Under the pieces are notes generated by a model, which saw nothing but the letters and a program-made list of their open reading frames with translations, was not told where the DNA came from and searched no databases. Source: Pocillopora verrucosa (Eukaryota; Cnidaria; Anthozoa; Scleractinia; Pocilloporidae). From it: 64,000 nucleotides of DNA. The position numbers and the translations under genes were made by a program. The DNA is taken from NCBI RefSeq assembly GCF_036669915.1, contig NC_089323.1:20751708-20815707 (forward strand), written 5' to 3'. How positions within the stretch are numbered: position 1 is the stretch's first letter; every line of letters begins with the position of its first letter. This document shows positions 1-11,323 of this stretch, one piece after another.

Positions 1-3000
1 TTAAGACGTATTATATAAATAAAAATAAGGGGTTAGTATCTAAAGAAATTGCTGAAAACCATCAGTGTAAATTGGAGATAATTTCAGCCACTAATCTGTT
101 TGACAGTTCAGTGATCTCTAAAGTGCGTGACTTTGTATGAAGTTTAAAAGAAAGTCGCAAACGTTTCCCGCACAGTATCATCTTTCTTTAACTCCTGAGA
201 TCTGCTTTGCGATTCTCCCATCTACTGAGTTAGTTTCCATTTTCTATATTAATTAATCAAGGGAATCTGGTGTCACAGTGTATCGTTAATATAACAAGGA
301 GTTACCAGTTTTTCAGTTCAAGAAGCTAAAGAGCTGCGCCAGTGATCATTCTAAAGTTATTTTGATTCAAAAGACTCCTTACCAGCCAGGATCAGTGCAG
401 ACAGCCCCACACCACGATGGGCCCAGTTGAAGATGTAGCGTCTAAAGAAAAGCAACACCAACAATAAGGAACATAAACACTGAGGATACATAAGCGAAAA
501 GAAAGAAAAAAAAATACTCTCCAAACATACTTTTCTTCTCCGGGGTGGGGTCTGAATACTGCCATAATTGGTTGAATAACAGCGAGTACCAGTACAAATA
601 TACCAGTGATTGGATGAGCGCCAGCTTCCTGTGAGTAAAAGAAAAAAGAGGGCTGGGAACTATCTATCCATGTAGCCAATCGATAGGCCTAGTACAAGCC
701 TAGCCTCTTGTTCAATCAACAATCCACCTCTAGAAAACTCTAGACTAGCGCTGTGCACCGGGGATATGACGTAAATTGACGGTGTCACTGGTTAACTGGT
801 TGTGATTGGCTGAGGCGTCACGCAGATTAGGAAGACAATGATAATGATGCATTTATATAGCGGATTCTCCATATGAATATTTTTTAATGCACATATATCA
901 TTTACATCATTTACATCAGTTTTTAGAGGACTGTGGCTAGACTGCTTAAGGCAGTTAACAAAATTTTTTAAAGGAAATTTCACTTTGCGAGAAGTGCGTG
1001 GGTTCTCTAATGTCCCCAGCTAACCAATATAGAGAAGATACAGGATACGAAGATTTAGTCCTACCTTGGTCCAGCGACCAGCATGAACAAAGATGAGGAT
1101 AACTCCAAGAATAGTAAGCACAACTGTCAAGGCCATTAACAATCGGTGAAGCTGAGAGATAACAATCAAAATATGGACCAATGTCAGTATCTGAGCGACA
1201 ACGGACCTATCCCTCCCCTGACATAACAACAGTCAATTAATAACAAGTTAGGGTTCATGTTGGGTTTGGGGAGAGGTAGGTGCGTAGTTGCTTAGATACT
1301 GGAATTTATCCAAAATATTTCACTTTTCCAGCAAACCCGTAAAAACTTTCTGTAAGTTTATCTTTCATTATCATCAGCGAATGAGAAACTAACTCCGAGC
1401 TGTTATATCCCCAAATAACAAATCAACACGATACTTAGAATAAAAAGTGAAGTACGGTGCTCCTCCCGTAAACGTAATTACCGACAAGTGTTTTGATAAA
1501 ACTGTGTTTGAAAGAATAAAAGTCTTACCGTAAACCACATTTTGGTACCAAGTAGAACCCTCTGGCCAAACAACACCTTCATGTGACGAGCAATGAACAT
1601 TCCAATCGATGCAAAGCCAATCCACGCAATAACCATCAAACAGCCTGTGAGAAATAAGGGGTCAAGACTGAAAATACTTTCTCATTTTGCACACTATTGT
1701 TTAAAATTGGACGGTAGTGTCTAAAATGGGATACTAACGTCTAAAATTGGACACTAGTGTCTAAAATCGGACACTTGTGTCTAGAATCGGACATTAGTTT
1801 CTAAGATCAGACACTAGTGTAGGAATCATCTGATAACGTTGAAGTTTGCGGTTAAGTCATTGGTTCTCAAAATGATTAAAGCTAGACATATTATACTTTT
1901 GTTTTACCGTGTTAGGAATTTTCCAAATATCTTTTGTTAATAATTGACGTGTTGCGCGTAATGTATAGCACCATGAAATCGGTCGTCGATTGTTCGAGAT
2001 TTATCAGGTTTAAAATAAATATTAGATTAATTAGACTATTGTGAATTTTTCCCAAAAATGGTTTCTTTGAATGAACTTCGTTTTAACCACAGTATCAGCT
2101 CTCTTACCATGAACCTGTACCAATGTAATGCTCTTCTCTGCTGCAACAAGCTCTCCCTTTGCACAGACGTCCACTTTCTGAGGGCTGGTTTTTGGAGTTG
2201 TGGAGTGTATGCCTATCTTGTCTCCACCTGTTTATTAAGAAAAGCATCAATATCAGTATCTGAGAAACTGCACATCTACCCCCCCCCCCAACCCAACTGC
2301 AGGCAACCGATAAGAAGTTAGGCTTTATCTTGAGTTTGGGGAGGAGTAAGTGCGCAGTTGCTCAGACACTGACATTGATCCAAAAACCGTTCACACTGTC
2401 AAACAATGAATACATATTTACTATTAAAAAAAAATCACTTACTCATAGGGCCGCTTGCATACACAAGATGCCATGTCTTCGTAAGATCCACCATCTTGTC
2501 ATCTTTCTTCTTCCTTTTAAAGCTATTTTAAATAACGACAACCGTGTTTTATTATCTCTCATTTCTAGAAAGGGAAGAATTTCTACCTAATTTCTTGTAG
2601 TATTTCTTCCTCTGGTGTTTTCATATCATTAAAAAGTTAGAGGAAAACGGAACTAAGCACAAACGACAAAATAACCCTACCCCACCCCTGACACTCTGGA
2701 TCCGAGGCTTCCTGGCCTCGGTTTAGGGAGGAGACTCCAATGGCTTAGGATCAAGATGTCCAGATTCGAACCTTGACTGGTTCATCATGTTGTGATTTTG
2801 AGCCATAATTTACATTCTCAGTGCCTCTTTAAGCTCAAGGACAAAAATAGGAGTCCATGAAAGTTAAGGAAAACTTGTAGGTTTGATCCACTTGTGATAC
2901 TCTCGCAGATGGAATGGGACTTACCGACAGGCAACAACTCCATCTTTTGATTCAGCAAGAGTTACAATAATAGAGGCGGGTGTCTGGAATACAAAAATAC

Positions 3001-6000
3001 GTCAATTATCACACATATAATCGAAACTCGCAAAAACTCAGTTTATCTGCGCGTTTTCATCTCTATACTCATTATTTCATGTTGTGATCCATACAAGCTA
3101 TATCTAAACTGGTAACCTGGTAAAAATACCGCTGGGCAGTTGAGGATGCCAGGTACTTACAGGGGTGGTCTTCGTAGGTCTACCGTACCCTTGGTCGGCC
3201 ATATAATGTTCTACAGTGACATTATTCTTGACTTCAGCGCATATTAAGGCATCGGTGCCATCCTAAAAACAAGCAAATAACAAGCAGTGCTGTCAACGAT
3301 TTGATCATTACCACCAGAACAGAAATGGCTCTTTTTCATTGCGTGACAGAATGATGTTCCACAGTGATTGTCGTGGGGGTTAGGACCAGTTAACCCTTTA
3401 ACTCCCAAGATCTCATTAGTAATTCTCTGACATACTATTCTTATAATGTTAGTTCTGAAAATTTGTTATTGGATTAACTAATAATTGAAATTTTTCTTGA
3501 TCCTCAACACTTTTCTGTTTCATATTGTATTGATATGGTAGGGAGGAGTTCTGTCTTGGTCACTCATGGGAGTTAAAGGGTTACAGAGATTACCGAAGTA
3601 AGTAAGAGGAAAGGTAGAAATTAAACAGGAACCTTCACTGGGTAGTATGCAGCCTGAACTGCAGATCACTTGTTTAATCAAGTCATGACTAAGGTCATAC
3701 TTCCTTCTGATTGGTTGAATTTTTTGCCAATCACAGAGCACTGTGTAGCAAAACCAGACTAATCCCAGTGGTCAGTCAATAGCTGCCTTGGATACTTAGC
3801 AAATTCAATTGTGCCAACATATTGTGACATCATAATGTGACATATAAATCTGACAAAGCACTGTGGTTAGAAGAAGAAACAATAATGTTACCTTGACTCA
3901 TGAGTTTAATGTGACATATAAATCTGACAAAGCACTGTAGTTAGAATAAGAAACAATAATGTAACCTTGACTCATGAGTTTAACGTGACATATAAATCTG
4001 ACAAAGCACTGTGGTTAGAATAAGAAACAATAATGTTACCATGACACATGAGTTTAAAATTTCAATAACTACAATTTATTTTTCTCACCATCTTGTTCTT
4101 TTCACTGTTAAAACCAATGGCCCCCCATTGTTTCTTGGTGCTAAGCTCAAATTCCACTGACTCACACTGGTCCCCCTCTGGTTTTATGGTCACAAGATAT
4201 TCACAGTCTTTGCTGGACTTGCAATTTGCAGGCTCAGAATAGCAGCTCTTTGTCTTCCCGCATCCATCTTTGGTTATCTTTTGTGACTAGAACACGAGAG
4301 TAAAACCCTTGTGAATGACACTCTGCAAGGCCAGATGGGCAGGTTCACTCATTTGGCTCATAGCGGTCAGCGGTCATCATGGCGGGAAGAAGCAAAATTT
4401 TTAGTTCGCCTATACTTTGGTTTCTTTTTGGCTTTTCTCTGTACATATTGGCATGTTCAAGTGGCAAAGATGCACACATCGGATTAGATATGCGCCTCGT
4501 CAAAGTAAACAAGCAAAGCTGGGATAATCATTGGTTTTTGAAACCGATATCATCCATTTTGTTTCGACTCAATATCCGCCATATTGGATTCGTGTGGAAA
4601 GCTCGAGTCAGATTCAGGAATTCGAGAGTCAACTACTACAGCAACTCCGATGCAAGCTTCAACTTTGAATATTTACAACTATGTGGCGACATATGTCCTA
4701 ACCCGGGGCCTGCTTCCCCTCTGTTTGATGCACTTCACGTGGTGAGAGACAATGGAAAGCAAGGAGTATCCATCGGTCACTCGAACGTGCGAGGCCTCCG
4801 TAAGAACCTCCCCGAAGTGAAAATACTTTTACAGCATACCAACCTGGATATCCTAACCATTTCTGAAACGCATCTGACACAAGATATAAGCGATAACGAA
4901 GTAAACATCGATGGATACCGAATTCTGAGAAGAGATAGGTCACACAAAGTAGGAGGCGGAGTCGCTATTTACTTTAACATTAGCCTAGATTGTGTACGTA
5001 TATCCAAATATGACAACGACGGCATTGAAGCTCTCTGGATTGAATTGAAAGCTCACTCGCAAAGATTACTTGTGGGTTGTGTATATAGACCTCCTGACGT
5101 TACATCTTTCTTTGATGAATTCAACCAAGTATTGAGTACAATTTGGATGTCTCGCAGGAATGTTGTGATCGCTGGTGACTTCAATTCAGATCAGCTTGCT
5201 ACTAATGGAAATGGTGCGAAATTCAAACGCATCTTACAATCTTATAACTTTTGTAACATCATAAAAGCACCCACAAGAACCTCAGCACATTCTAACACTT
5301 TGATCGATCTGATTTTGACTATCAATACCTCAAAGGTCTCAAAGTCTGATGTGATTGAGTATTGCATAGCTGATCACAAATTCATCTACGTTATCTACAA
5401 GCTGAAGATCAGGAATCCAAAGCCTTTTATTAAATATGTCCACAACTTCAAGAACGTGTTGGAAAACCCGAAAGACTTCAAACATGACCTGGAAAGTGCT
5501 CCCTGGTGGGTCTGTTCCACCTTTGAGGACTTGGATGACATCACTTGGGCTTGGAATTGCATGTATAATGTTATTGCAAGCAGTCACATTCCCTTACGTA
5601 AAGCCAAGGTTAGAAAAAATTCACTACCTTGGATGAACAGTGAGATCCGGAAAGAGATGAATAAGAGATATAAACTTCTGAAAGCCTGTGATGGCACACC
5701 CGCTACTAATAAACTCTGGGTTGATTACAAATCCTCTAGGAACAAAGTATCTAAGATGCTACGACGTGCTGAAGCTCAATATTGGAAAAAGAAATTTACA
5801 GAGACCAAGGACTCAAAATCTTTCTGGAAAACTGTGAACGAGGCCACTGGAAAACCTAAGAATAAACATATTGGCCCCCTCAGAGATGCTGAAAATAAGG
5901 AAATCACAAATGACTACGAGAAAGCTGAACTGATTAACTCTTACTTCATAAATATTGGCAAGGAACTAGCTGAAAAATTCCCCGAAGCTGATGAACCCCA

Positions 6001-9000
6001 TCAATTCATGTACAGAGTTACCCCCACTGTGCAGGTCTTGGAGGTCAACATCAACAAACTCAAAACTGATATCAAGACAATTAAAATTAACAAAGCATCT
6101 GGTCCTGATGGCATCTCTTCTCGTAGCTTAGCTATTGCAGGAACATCCGCCCTAGAGGGCATTGTAACTGTTTTCAAGAGCAGCATGGCTCAGTCCAGCT
6201 TCCCTAACACATGGAAGATTGCAAAAGTTAATGCAATCTTTAAAAAAGGAAACCCAGCAGATGCTTCAAATTATAGGCCAATATCACTTTTAAGTATCCC
6301 CAGCAAGCTGCTCGAAAGCCAGATCTGCAACATAATTGATACCCATCTGAACAGCTGTGGCATAAAAAGCTGTAAACAGTGGGGGTTTAGCAAGGGACTA
6401 TCGACTGAAGGAATGCTTACCTCTATGACTGAAGGATGGAAGACAGCAATTGACAATGGTCTGACAGTTGGAGCAGTCTTTATTGACTTCCAGAAAGCTT
6501 TTGACACTGTCCCCCATTATATTTTATCGCATAAACTACACGCCATTGGAATATCAGGATCTCTTCATGAATGGCTAATGAGCTATCTTACTGATAGATG
6601 TCAATTTGCTGAAGTTAATAATTGCAGGTCGGTCACTGACTATGTGCGATATGGAGTCCCTCAAGGCTCGCTTCTTGGCCCCCGGCTCTACACCATATAT
6701 GTTAATGATCTCCCTGACCACATCGACTCGGGAGATCTATACATGTATGCAGATGACACTACAGTTTACTGTATTGGACCAAATGTTGACCAGGTTATGT
6801 TGTCACTAAATAAATCATTGGAGCAAGTTCTCCTGTGGAGCATTAAGAATCAGCTAACCATCCACCCAATTAAAACTGAAGCAATGATACTAAGTAAAAC
6901 CTCTTTTGTTGGGCCTATACCTCCCCTCCACTTTAACACTGGCCATATCGACCTGGTTAATTACACCACTTGTCTTGGAGTTAAAATTGACAATAAGCTG
7001 ACATGGTCTGTGCACATTGACTCAGTGAAGAAATCTTTTACGCAGAAGGTTGGAGCGTTGAAGAGAATGAGAATCCTTCCGAAGAAGGTTCTCGAGGAAA
7101 TATACTTTAAAACAATTATCCCCAGTGTAACGTATGGAATTTCGGTATGGGGAAATTGTTCTCCTTCCGCACTGAACTCTCTAAACCATATTCATGCAAG
7201 AGCAGCTCGTATTGTGAATAACCTCGACTCAACGATGGCAGATGACACATGTCTCATGAAATCCGACTGGCTGCCCATCTCTTACTTCTATAAAAAATCT
7301 GTACTGTTTCTCTTGCACAAAGTATATTTTGGAACAACGACCCAGTCGATATGTGAACTGTTTTCTAAAAGAGTTTCTTCTAGATCTTCTCGTGTTCCTA
7401 ACCAATTTAATGTCATTAGATTTAGATCAGAGACCGGCAGGAACTCCCTACGATACAGAGGTCCTGTTATTTGGAATTTTGTAAATAGATTAGTTAAAGT
7501 ACCTGAAAGTTTTTATTCTTTTAAACAAATTTTACGTAAACATGTTAAGACTATTGACAATTTTTCATTTGAGAAAGAGGCAACAGTAGTTGCCAACAGA
7601 AAGGACCATTTCATTTACTTTTAGATTTATATGTTAGTCTTAGTGAACACCATTTTATTTGTATATAGTAGTTCTAAGTTATTATTGCAATTTTTATATA
7701 TATGTAATTCTTAATATTTAGTATAGTAGGTCCACATCAGCCCTTTGGCTGCCTTTCACACAACCTACTTATCAAATAAAGAATGTATGTATGTATGTAT
7801 GTATGTAAGCTCATTCCTAAGGTTCTTCCCCTCCCTATATTAGCTGGGCCCATTTTTTGATCATTGGGCTCACCTGAAAGCTCTCTGTTGAAGTCCCACT
7901 GGTGACATCCTCTGCTAGTGGACCATGAACCACAGGAGAAGAAACTTTTTCCCAGAAAGTGGAATAGCTCTGAACAATGGTTGCACTGTATATAGAAAAT
8001 AAATAACACATGAAAATCTACAAAAGGCAGGGACTGCATATTTAAACATTGGCTGCTGCATATCTCAAATATTTCCTGTAGGAACTCTGTCTATGCAATT
8101 ATAACTATAAAGTGCCTTGCACAAAGGGTTCAGTACATTTCAACTTCCAACAAAACACTTACAATAATGCAACAATCAATTCAAAGCTTCAACATCCCCC
8201 CTCATGCATTCCACAAACATTTGATTGTCCTTCGTGCCCAGCCTGTGGGGTGGGGAATTTGAACCAGAAGTATTTAGTATCAAGTCTTTCCAGTTGTATC
8301 TTTTAATATGGAGGTACTTAAAGGAAAAGAGTTGACTTTTGCAAGCAGATGGCCCTGAGGAGGAAAGGTCTACAAGGTCCAGGTTTTAGGTTTCACCAAA
8401 TAATTGACCATCAAATCTGACACTTGGGAAGGACATTAAACTCAATTTTGGCCCTTAAGAATGGGTTTTTGTTAAACCAATTTTCAAAAGTTCAAATGCT
8501 TGAGTTCAAATAGACTGACACATTACATTCCACAGCCAACCCCCCTTCCCACCCCTCATGTTAACAAGTTTAAGCTACATATTATGACCTTCAAAAAAAC
8601 GTATATGTTACTGACATGAAGCTGATGTTCCCTGCACTCTTTTCAGGAGCCATCCAAGTGAACTGAAGTGAATTCAAGTTCTTAGCTGGGTTAGGATTTT
8701 TATGACCAACTGTGTCCTAAATATGAGCAGAAAAAAAACAATAGTTTCCTCTGCCAAGACACCTATAGTGCTTATTATCTTAAAAAGAATTTGAAATAAG
8801 TATGCAATACCTTACCTTTGATTCATCTCCAGAACAGTCAAGAGAAGCTGTATCTGCAAGAAAAATAAAAATATGTCCGCTTGTCCACCAATGCTTCCAA
8901 AAAAAAGAAAAGGTATAATTGCCATTCTTTCACCAAAGATTGGCCAGAAATGTTCTATCCTTCATCAGCCAGGACTCCTGTTTCCTTTTTTTGTTTGTTT

Positions 9001-9610
9001 GCAAGAACAGTTAAAGAGATAGTACTTGTGTCCAATTTGATGTCCCAGGGATGTCAGCAGAAGAAGGAGAAGTCCTATATAAGTGTTTTACTGGGATTTT
9101 TTTGGCATTCAAGTTTCGACGTTATAAACAATTTCTTCCCTGGTTGAGAAAGACCTAGGAACCCCTTATTTTCACCTTAAATTCATAGAAGACAAAGAAA
9201 AAGTTACTTTCTCAGATGTCTCATTCTCATAAACTGTCTTGAATTATGTGCGAGAAGTAGAAGAAGAAGTTTAGAGAATACATACAACTTGGAATTTGAG
9301 TAAATGTTCCTACTGGCCGAGGAATCGAGCTTTCAGTCCCCTGTGCATTTAAAATGAATCCCTTAAAAGGCTGTGATCCTGAGATGATCACTGTCAGGTT
9401 GTCTCCAGGGTTATACAAAAGTGAGGACACAGAGATGTTATAAGGAGGCAGTCCTTGTTGTGCCACAGCCCTTTTGTGGTGAGGGAACTTATTCTCGCAG
9501 GCACTCAATGGAGGACCTTTAGAGAATCCAAACACGGTTGAGACACTGAGGAGCAACAGCTGAGCTGCGACCTGAAATAGATTAAACGAAAAAGTTCTTG
9601 CGAACATCAT
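1..9610 (-). CDS. FRRS1-like: Ferric-chelate reductase 1-like protein, copy A (Reeler-DOMON-cytochrome b561), 3' end outside window
   Basis: Spliced minus-strand gene; FRRS1 proteins are membrane cytochromes that pass electrons to ferric iron. In transcript order, exons with GT-AG borders and matching phase lie near 9607-9286 (start, signal peptide MFARTFSFNLFQ, Reeler), 8853-8816, 8716-8616, 7985-7874, 4277-4089, 3262-3161, 2983-2925, 2522-2443 (DOMON), 2227-2108, 1644-1529, 1151-1065, 628-531 and 441-383 (b561 helices). The four b561 histidines are seen in VHGCLM, QLHRLL, GAHPITG and NWAHRG. The final exons lie left of position 1. Unlike copy B it has one DOMON module: the five exons of the first module are missing and a LINE occupies the site. 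The remaining exons join in frame (both borders phase 0), giving the usual FRRS1 architecture, so it may still be functional. ATG at 9610 and 9607 are both possible. Confidence 0.85.
1692..1821. repeat. 20-bp minisatellite, copy A, about 6 units
   Basis: Tandem 20-bp units of the form TAAAATCGGACACTAGTGTC lie in an FRRS1-like intron. Each good unit carries the 8-bp palindrome CACTAGTG. The same array in copy B has about 18 units. Confidence 0.9.
3390..3583. mobile_element. Short inverted-repeat element (MITE-like), TTAACCC family, member 1
   Basis: A 194-bp element starts TTAACCCTTTAACTCCC and ends GGGAGTTAAAGGGTTA, which are inverted repeats of each other. No coding capacity. It lies in an FRRS1-like intron and its orthologue is at 22479-22673, so insertion preceded the duplication. 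I assign it to MITEs from structure only. Confidence 0.75.
3834..4055. repeat. 74-bp tandem repeat, three units
   Basis: Three successive units of 74 bp begin at 3834, 3908 and 3982, each opening AAYGTGACATATAAATCTGA. Copy B has only one unit, at about 22912-22985. The array is intronic, just 3' (in transcript sense) of the DOMON exon ending at 4089. Confidence 0.9.
4379..7624 (+). CDS. LINE ORF: APE endonuclease plus reverse transcriptase, 1081 aa
   Basis: An uninterrupted 1081-residue polyprotein for target-primed retrotransposition. Residues 11-26 are hydrophobic. Residues 101-111 (LCGDICPNPGP) resemble a 2A ribosome-skipping peptide. An AP-endonuclease-like domain spans about 130-340, with SETHL at 162-166, GDFNSD at 266-271 and ADH at 331-333. 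The reverse transcriptase begins near 610, with NYRPISLL, VFIDFQKAFDTVPH, GVPQGSLLGP and the catalytic YADD at 790-793 (nt 6746-6757). CLGVKIDNKLTW follows, and a C-terminal region with no zinc knuckle I can see. No separate ORF1 is present. The motif set and microsatellite tail fit the CR1/L2 group; exact clade assignment needs a tree. Confidence 0.95.
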   Translation: MAGRSKIFSSPILWFLFGFSLYILACSSGKDAHIGLDMRLVKVNKQSWDNHWFLKPISSILFRLNIRHIGFVWKARVRFRNSRVNYYSNSDASFNFEYLQLCGDICPNPGPASPLFDALHVVRDNGKQGVSIGHSNVRGLRKNLPEVKILLQHTNLDILTISETHLTQDISDNEVNIDGYRILRRDRSHKVGGGVAIYFNISLDCVRISKYDNDGIEALWIELKAHSQRLLVGCVYRPPDVTSFFDEFNQVLSTIWMSRRNVVIAGDFNSDQLATNGNGAKFKRILQSYNFCNIIKAPTRTSAHSNTLIDLILTINTSKVSKSDVIEYCIADHKFIYVIYKLKIRNPKPFIKYVHNFKNVLENPKDFKHDLESAPWWVCSTFEDLDDITWAWNCMYNVIASSHIPLRKAKVRKNSLPWMNSEIRKEMNKRYKLLKACDGTPATNKLWVDYKSSRNKVSKMLRRAEAQYWKKKFTETKDSKSFWKTVNEATGKPKNKHIGPLRDAENKEITNDYEKAELINSYFINIGKELAEKFPEADEPHQFMYRVTPTVQVLEVNINKLKTDIKTIKINKASGPDGISSRSLAIAGTSALEGIVTVFKSSMAQSSFPNTWKIAKVNAIFKKGNPADASNYRPISLLSIPSKLLESQICNIIDTHLNSCGIKSCKQWGFSKGLSTEGMLTSMTEGWKTAIDNGLTVGAVFIDFQKAFDTVPHYILSHKLHAIGISGSLHEWLMSYLTDRCQFAEVNNCRSVTDYVRYGVPQGSLLGPRLYTIYVNDLPDHIDSGDLYMYADDTTVYCIGPNVDQVMLSLNKSLEQVLLWSIKNQLTIHPIKTEAMILSKTSFVGPIPPLHFNTGHIDLVNYTTCLGVKIDNKLTWSVHIDSVKKSFTQKVGALKRMRILPKKVLEEIYFKTIIPSVTYGISVWGNCSPSALNSLNHIHARAARIVNNLDSTMADDTCLMKSDWLPISYFYKKSVLFLLHKVYFGTTTQSICELFSKRVSSRSSRVPNQFNVIRFRSETGRNSLRYRGPVIWNFVNRLVKVPESFYSFKQILRKHVKTIDNFSFEKEATVVANRKDHFIYF
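7783..7808 (+). repeat. LINE 3' microsatellite tail (TGTA)n
   Basis: About six TGTA units directly follow AATAAAGAA. CR1/L2-like elements usually end in a short tandem repeat rather than a long poly(A). Confidence 0.8.
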
Positions 9611-11323
9611 GGTTTATTTGAACATTGCTTTTTTACCTTTACCCTTACAAGTACGCTGAAATGCAGGTGGGTTTGAAGATTTAGACCTACCCAATGACGT
9701 TAGGCAGTAATTATGAAATTGATTTGACATTGGAGAAAAGAAGTTCCTAAGGATCTTGAAATAATATTCATGTTAAAAATCTTGTTACTTAGATTTGGAA
9801 CAAAAATGAAGAAAATACACTATCTTAGCTATATGGTTTAGCATGTGTCTCTGTAAGATTGTCTTTTCTGATATAATGCATTTAAATCAGCACCAAAAAA
9901 GTTAAAAAAAGAGTTAAAGCAATTATGATGTATTTATAGAGTGTTGCTATGAAAATAACATAATCAGTGTTTTGTTTAAACAGTAACCTCATGGTGTACA
10001 TCTTTGTAGACATGACATCCTTTTTTAATGCCAAGAAATTAAAATTTAAATCCAGAACCATTTAGTGGATGACCTCCAGAAAGTGAGATGTATGAGTTCA
10101 GCATGATAACTAAAAAAAAGATACATTTCTCAGAATACATACCTACAAAACACATACTACCACATTGAAAATTCGCATCAGGTTTTCACCCAACGATAAA
10201 AATCGGAAACCAATATGCATCTGAAGTGCCGATTTTTTTAAAATCCAGTATTTAAAGTGAAAAAAAAAACAAACAAAAAAAAACACGGGAACTGTTGACT
10301 TCATCTTCCAACGCCTTTGAAAAACGTTTGGTAAAGTAGACAGAAGCCCTTAAGCCATCGATATAACGAATATAAAATATGTTGGCCTCTATTCTTTGTT
10401 ACAACAACATTGACAATACCATTGGTTCTTAATGTAAACAATTGGAACGGATGATTGATTACCTGCGCTAAGAAATCTTTATTAAAAGATGTTTTCCAAT
10501 GTTTTTCCCTCTTTCCATTTTTCATAAGGCGAAATATCAGCAATTAAATCCCGAAACACTGACATATCTCACCTATGAAAATGCCCGCGTTTTGATGTCA
10601 AACTAAACCTATCTCATATTGCATAAACTTCTGAACTGAGTTGCCGCCCAGCTAGATGTTTTAGTGACTCAAGGTTCTATCACCGATAAATCCAAAAACT
10701 AAAAAAGACACCTTTACCAAGGCGCAATAAAGTTATTGTTGATTCAGAATACGTTAACTTTGTTTCGGCTTCAAGTTTAGTGCGGGGATTACTGAAAGTA
10801 ATTGAGTTACGTAAGTGTATAGAATGCAACAGCTGCAGCGAGGTCGAAGGTAGAATGTTTGTTGTCATTCGGATGTGATCGAGATAGCATTGCTCCTCTG
10901 AGTATAATCATCAAAATCTACGGCAACATGCGACAGAGATATGACACTAAACCCATAAGAACGAAGACAAACCTAGTAAAAAAGTTTGATTTCAACTTAG
11001 ACGACGGTAACATACAGCAAATATTCCAGTTAACTTACACATGACATCGAGCATGTCGCATCAGAAAAATTCGCTCGGAAAAAATAATTTTCAATTATTA
11101 TCTACAATAATTAGAATTAAAATCACCTGTAACTCGAAAATCATAGTGGTTTTCCGCCTCAGATATTTCCTTGAGAGAAATTTTACAAGTGGCTGCCGAT
11201 TACCAATGGTCTCACACAAGTGGGCAGTCACGCAGCAACCTGGAAAGCGTGACGCTTGAATATCTTAGGCTTCCCACCCCTCCTCAAATCTTGCATTTTC
11301 CCCATACATTCATAGATTTTAAA
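9611..11323. promoter_or_regulatory. Head-to-head intergenic region FRRS1-like / PSMG3, copy A
   Basis: 1.7 kb separates the divergent starts. It contains AT-rich sequence and no open frame I can link to a family. The 300 bp next to PSMG3 are well conserved with copy B (about 27960-28599), as expected for a promoter; no specific element can be assigned. Confidence 0.4.

Larger units (their letters stand above)
4323..7808 (+). mobile_element. Full-length non-LTR retrotransposon (LINE, CR1/L2-like)
   Basis: The element has a short 5' leader, one long ORF, an AATAAA at about 7776 and a microsatellite tail of TGTA units at 7783-7808. It is absent from copy B. It replaces the copy B segment 23256-25262, which holds the first DOMON module, and lies antisense to the FRRS1-like gene. 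The intact ORF suggests a recent insertion. About 33 bp between the tail and resumed homology at 7842 have no partner in copy B, so the junction is not a simple insertion. Confidence 0.9.

Noticed and set aside
2058..2321. Plus-strand open frame of 87 codons, with a matching one at 20885-21106
   Set aside because: It is the antisense shadow of the FRRS1-like exon encoding GDKIGIHS...ITLVQ; the minus strand has splice sites, phase and family similarity.
4379..7624. LINE read as an endogenous virus because of the 2A-like peptide
   Set aside because: AP endonuclease plus non-LTR reverse transcriptase and no LTR, gag or capsid; the 2A-like motif is known in LINEs.
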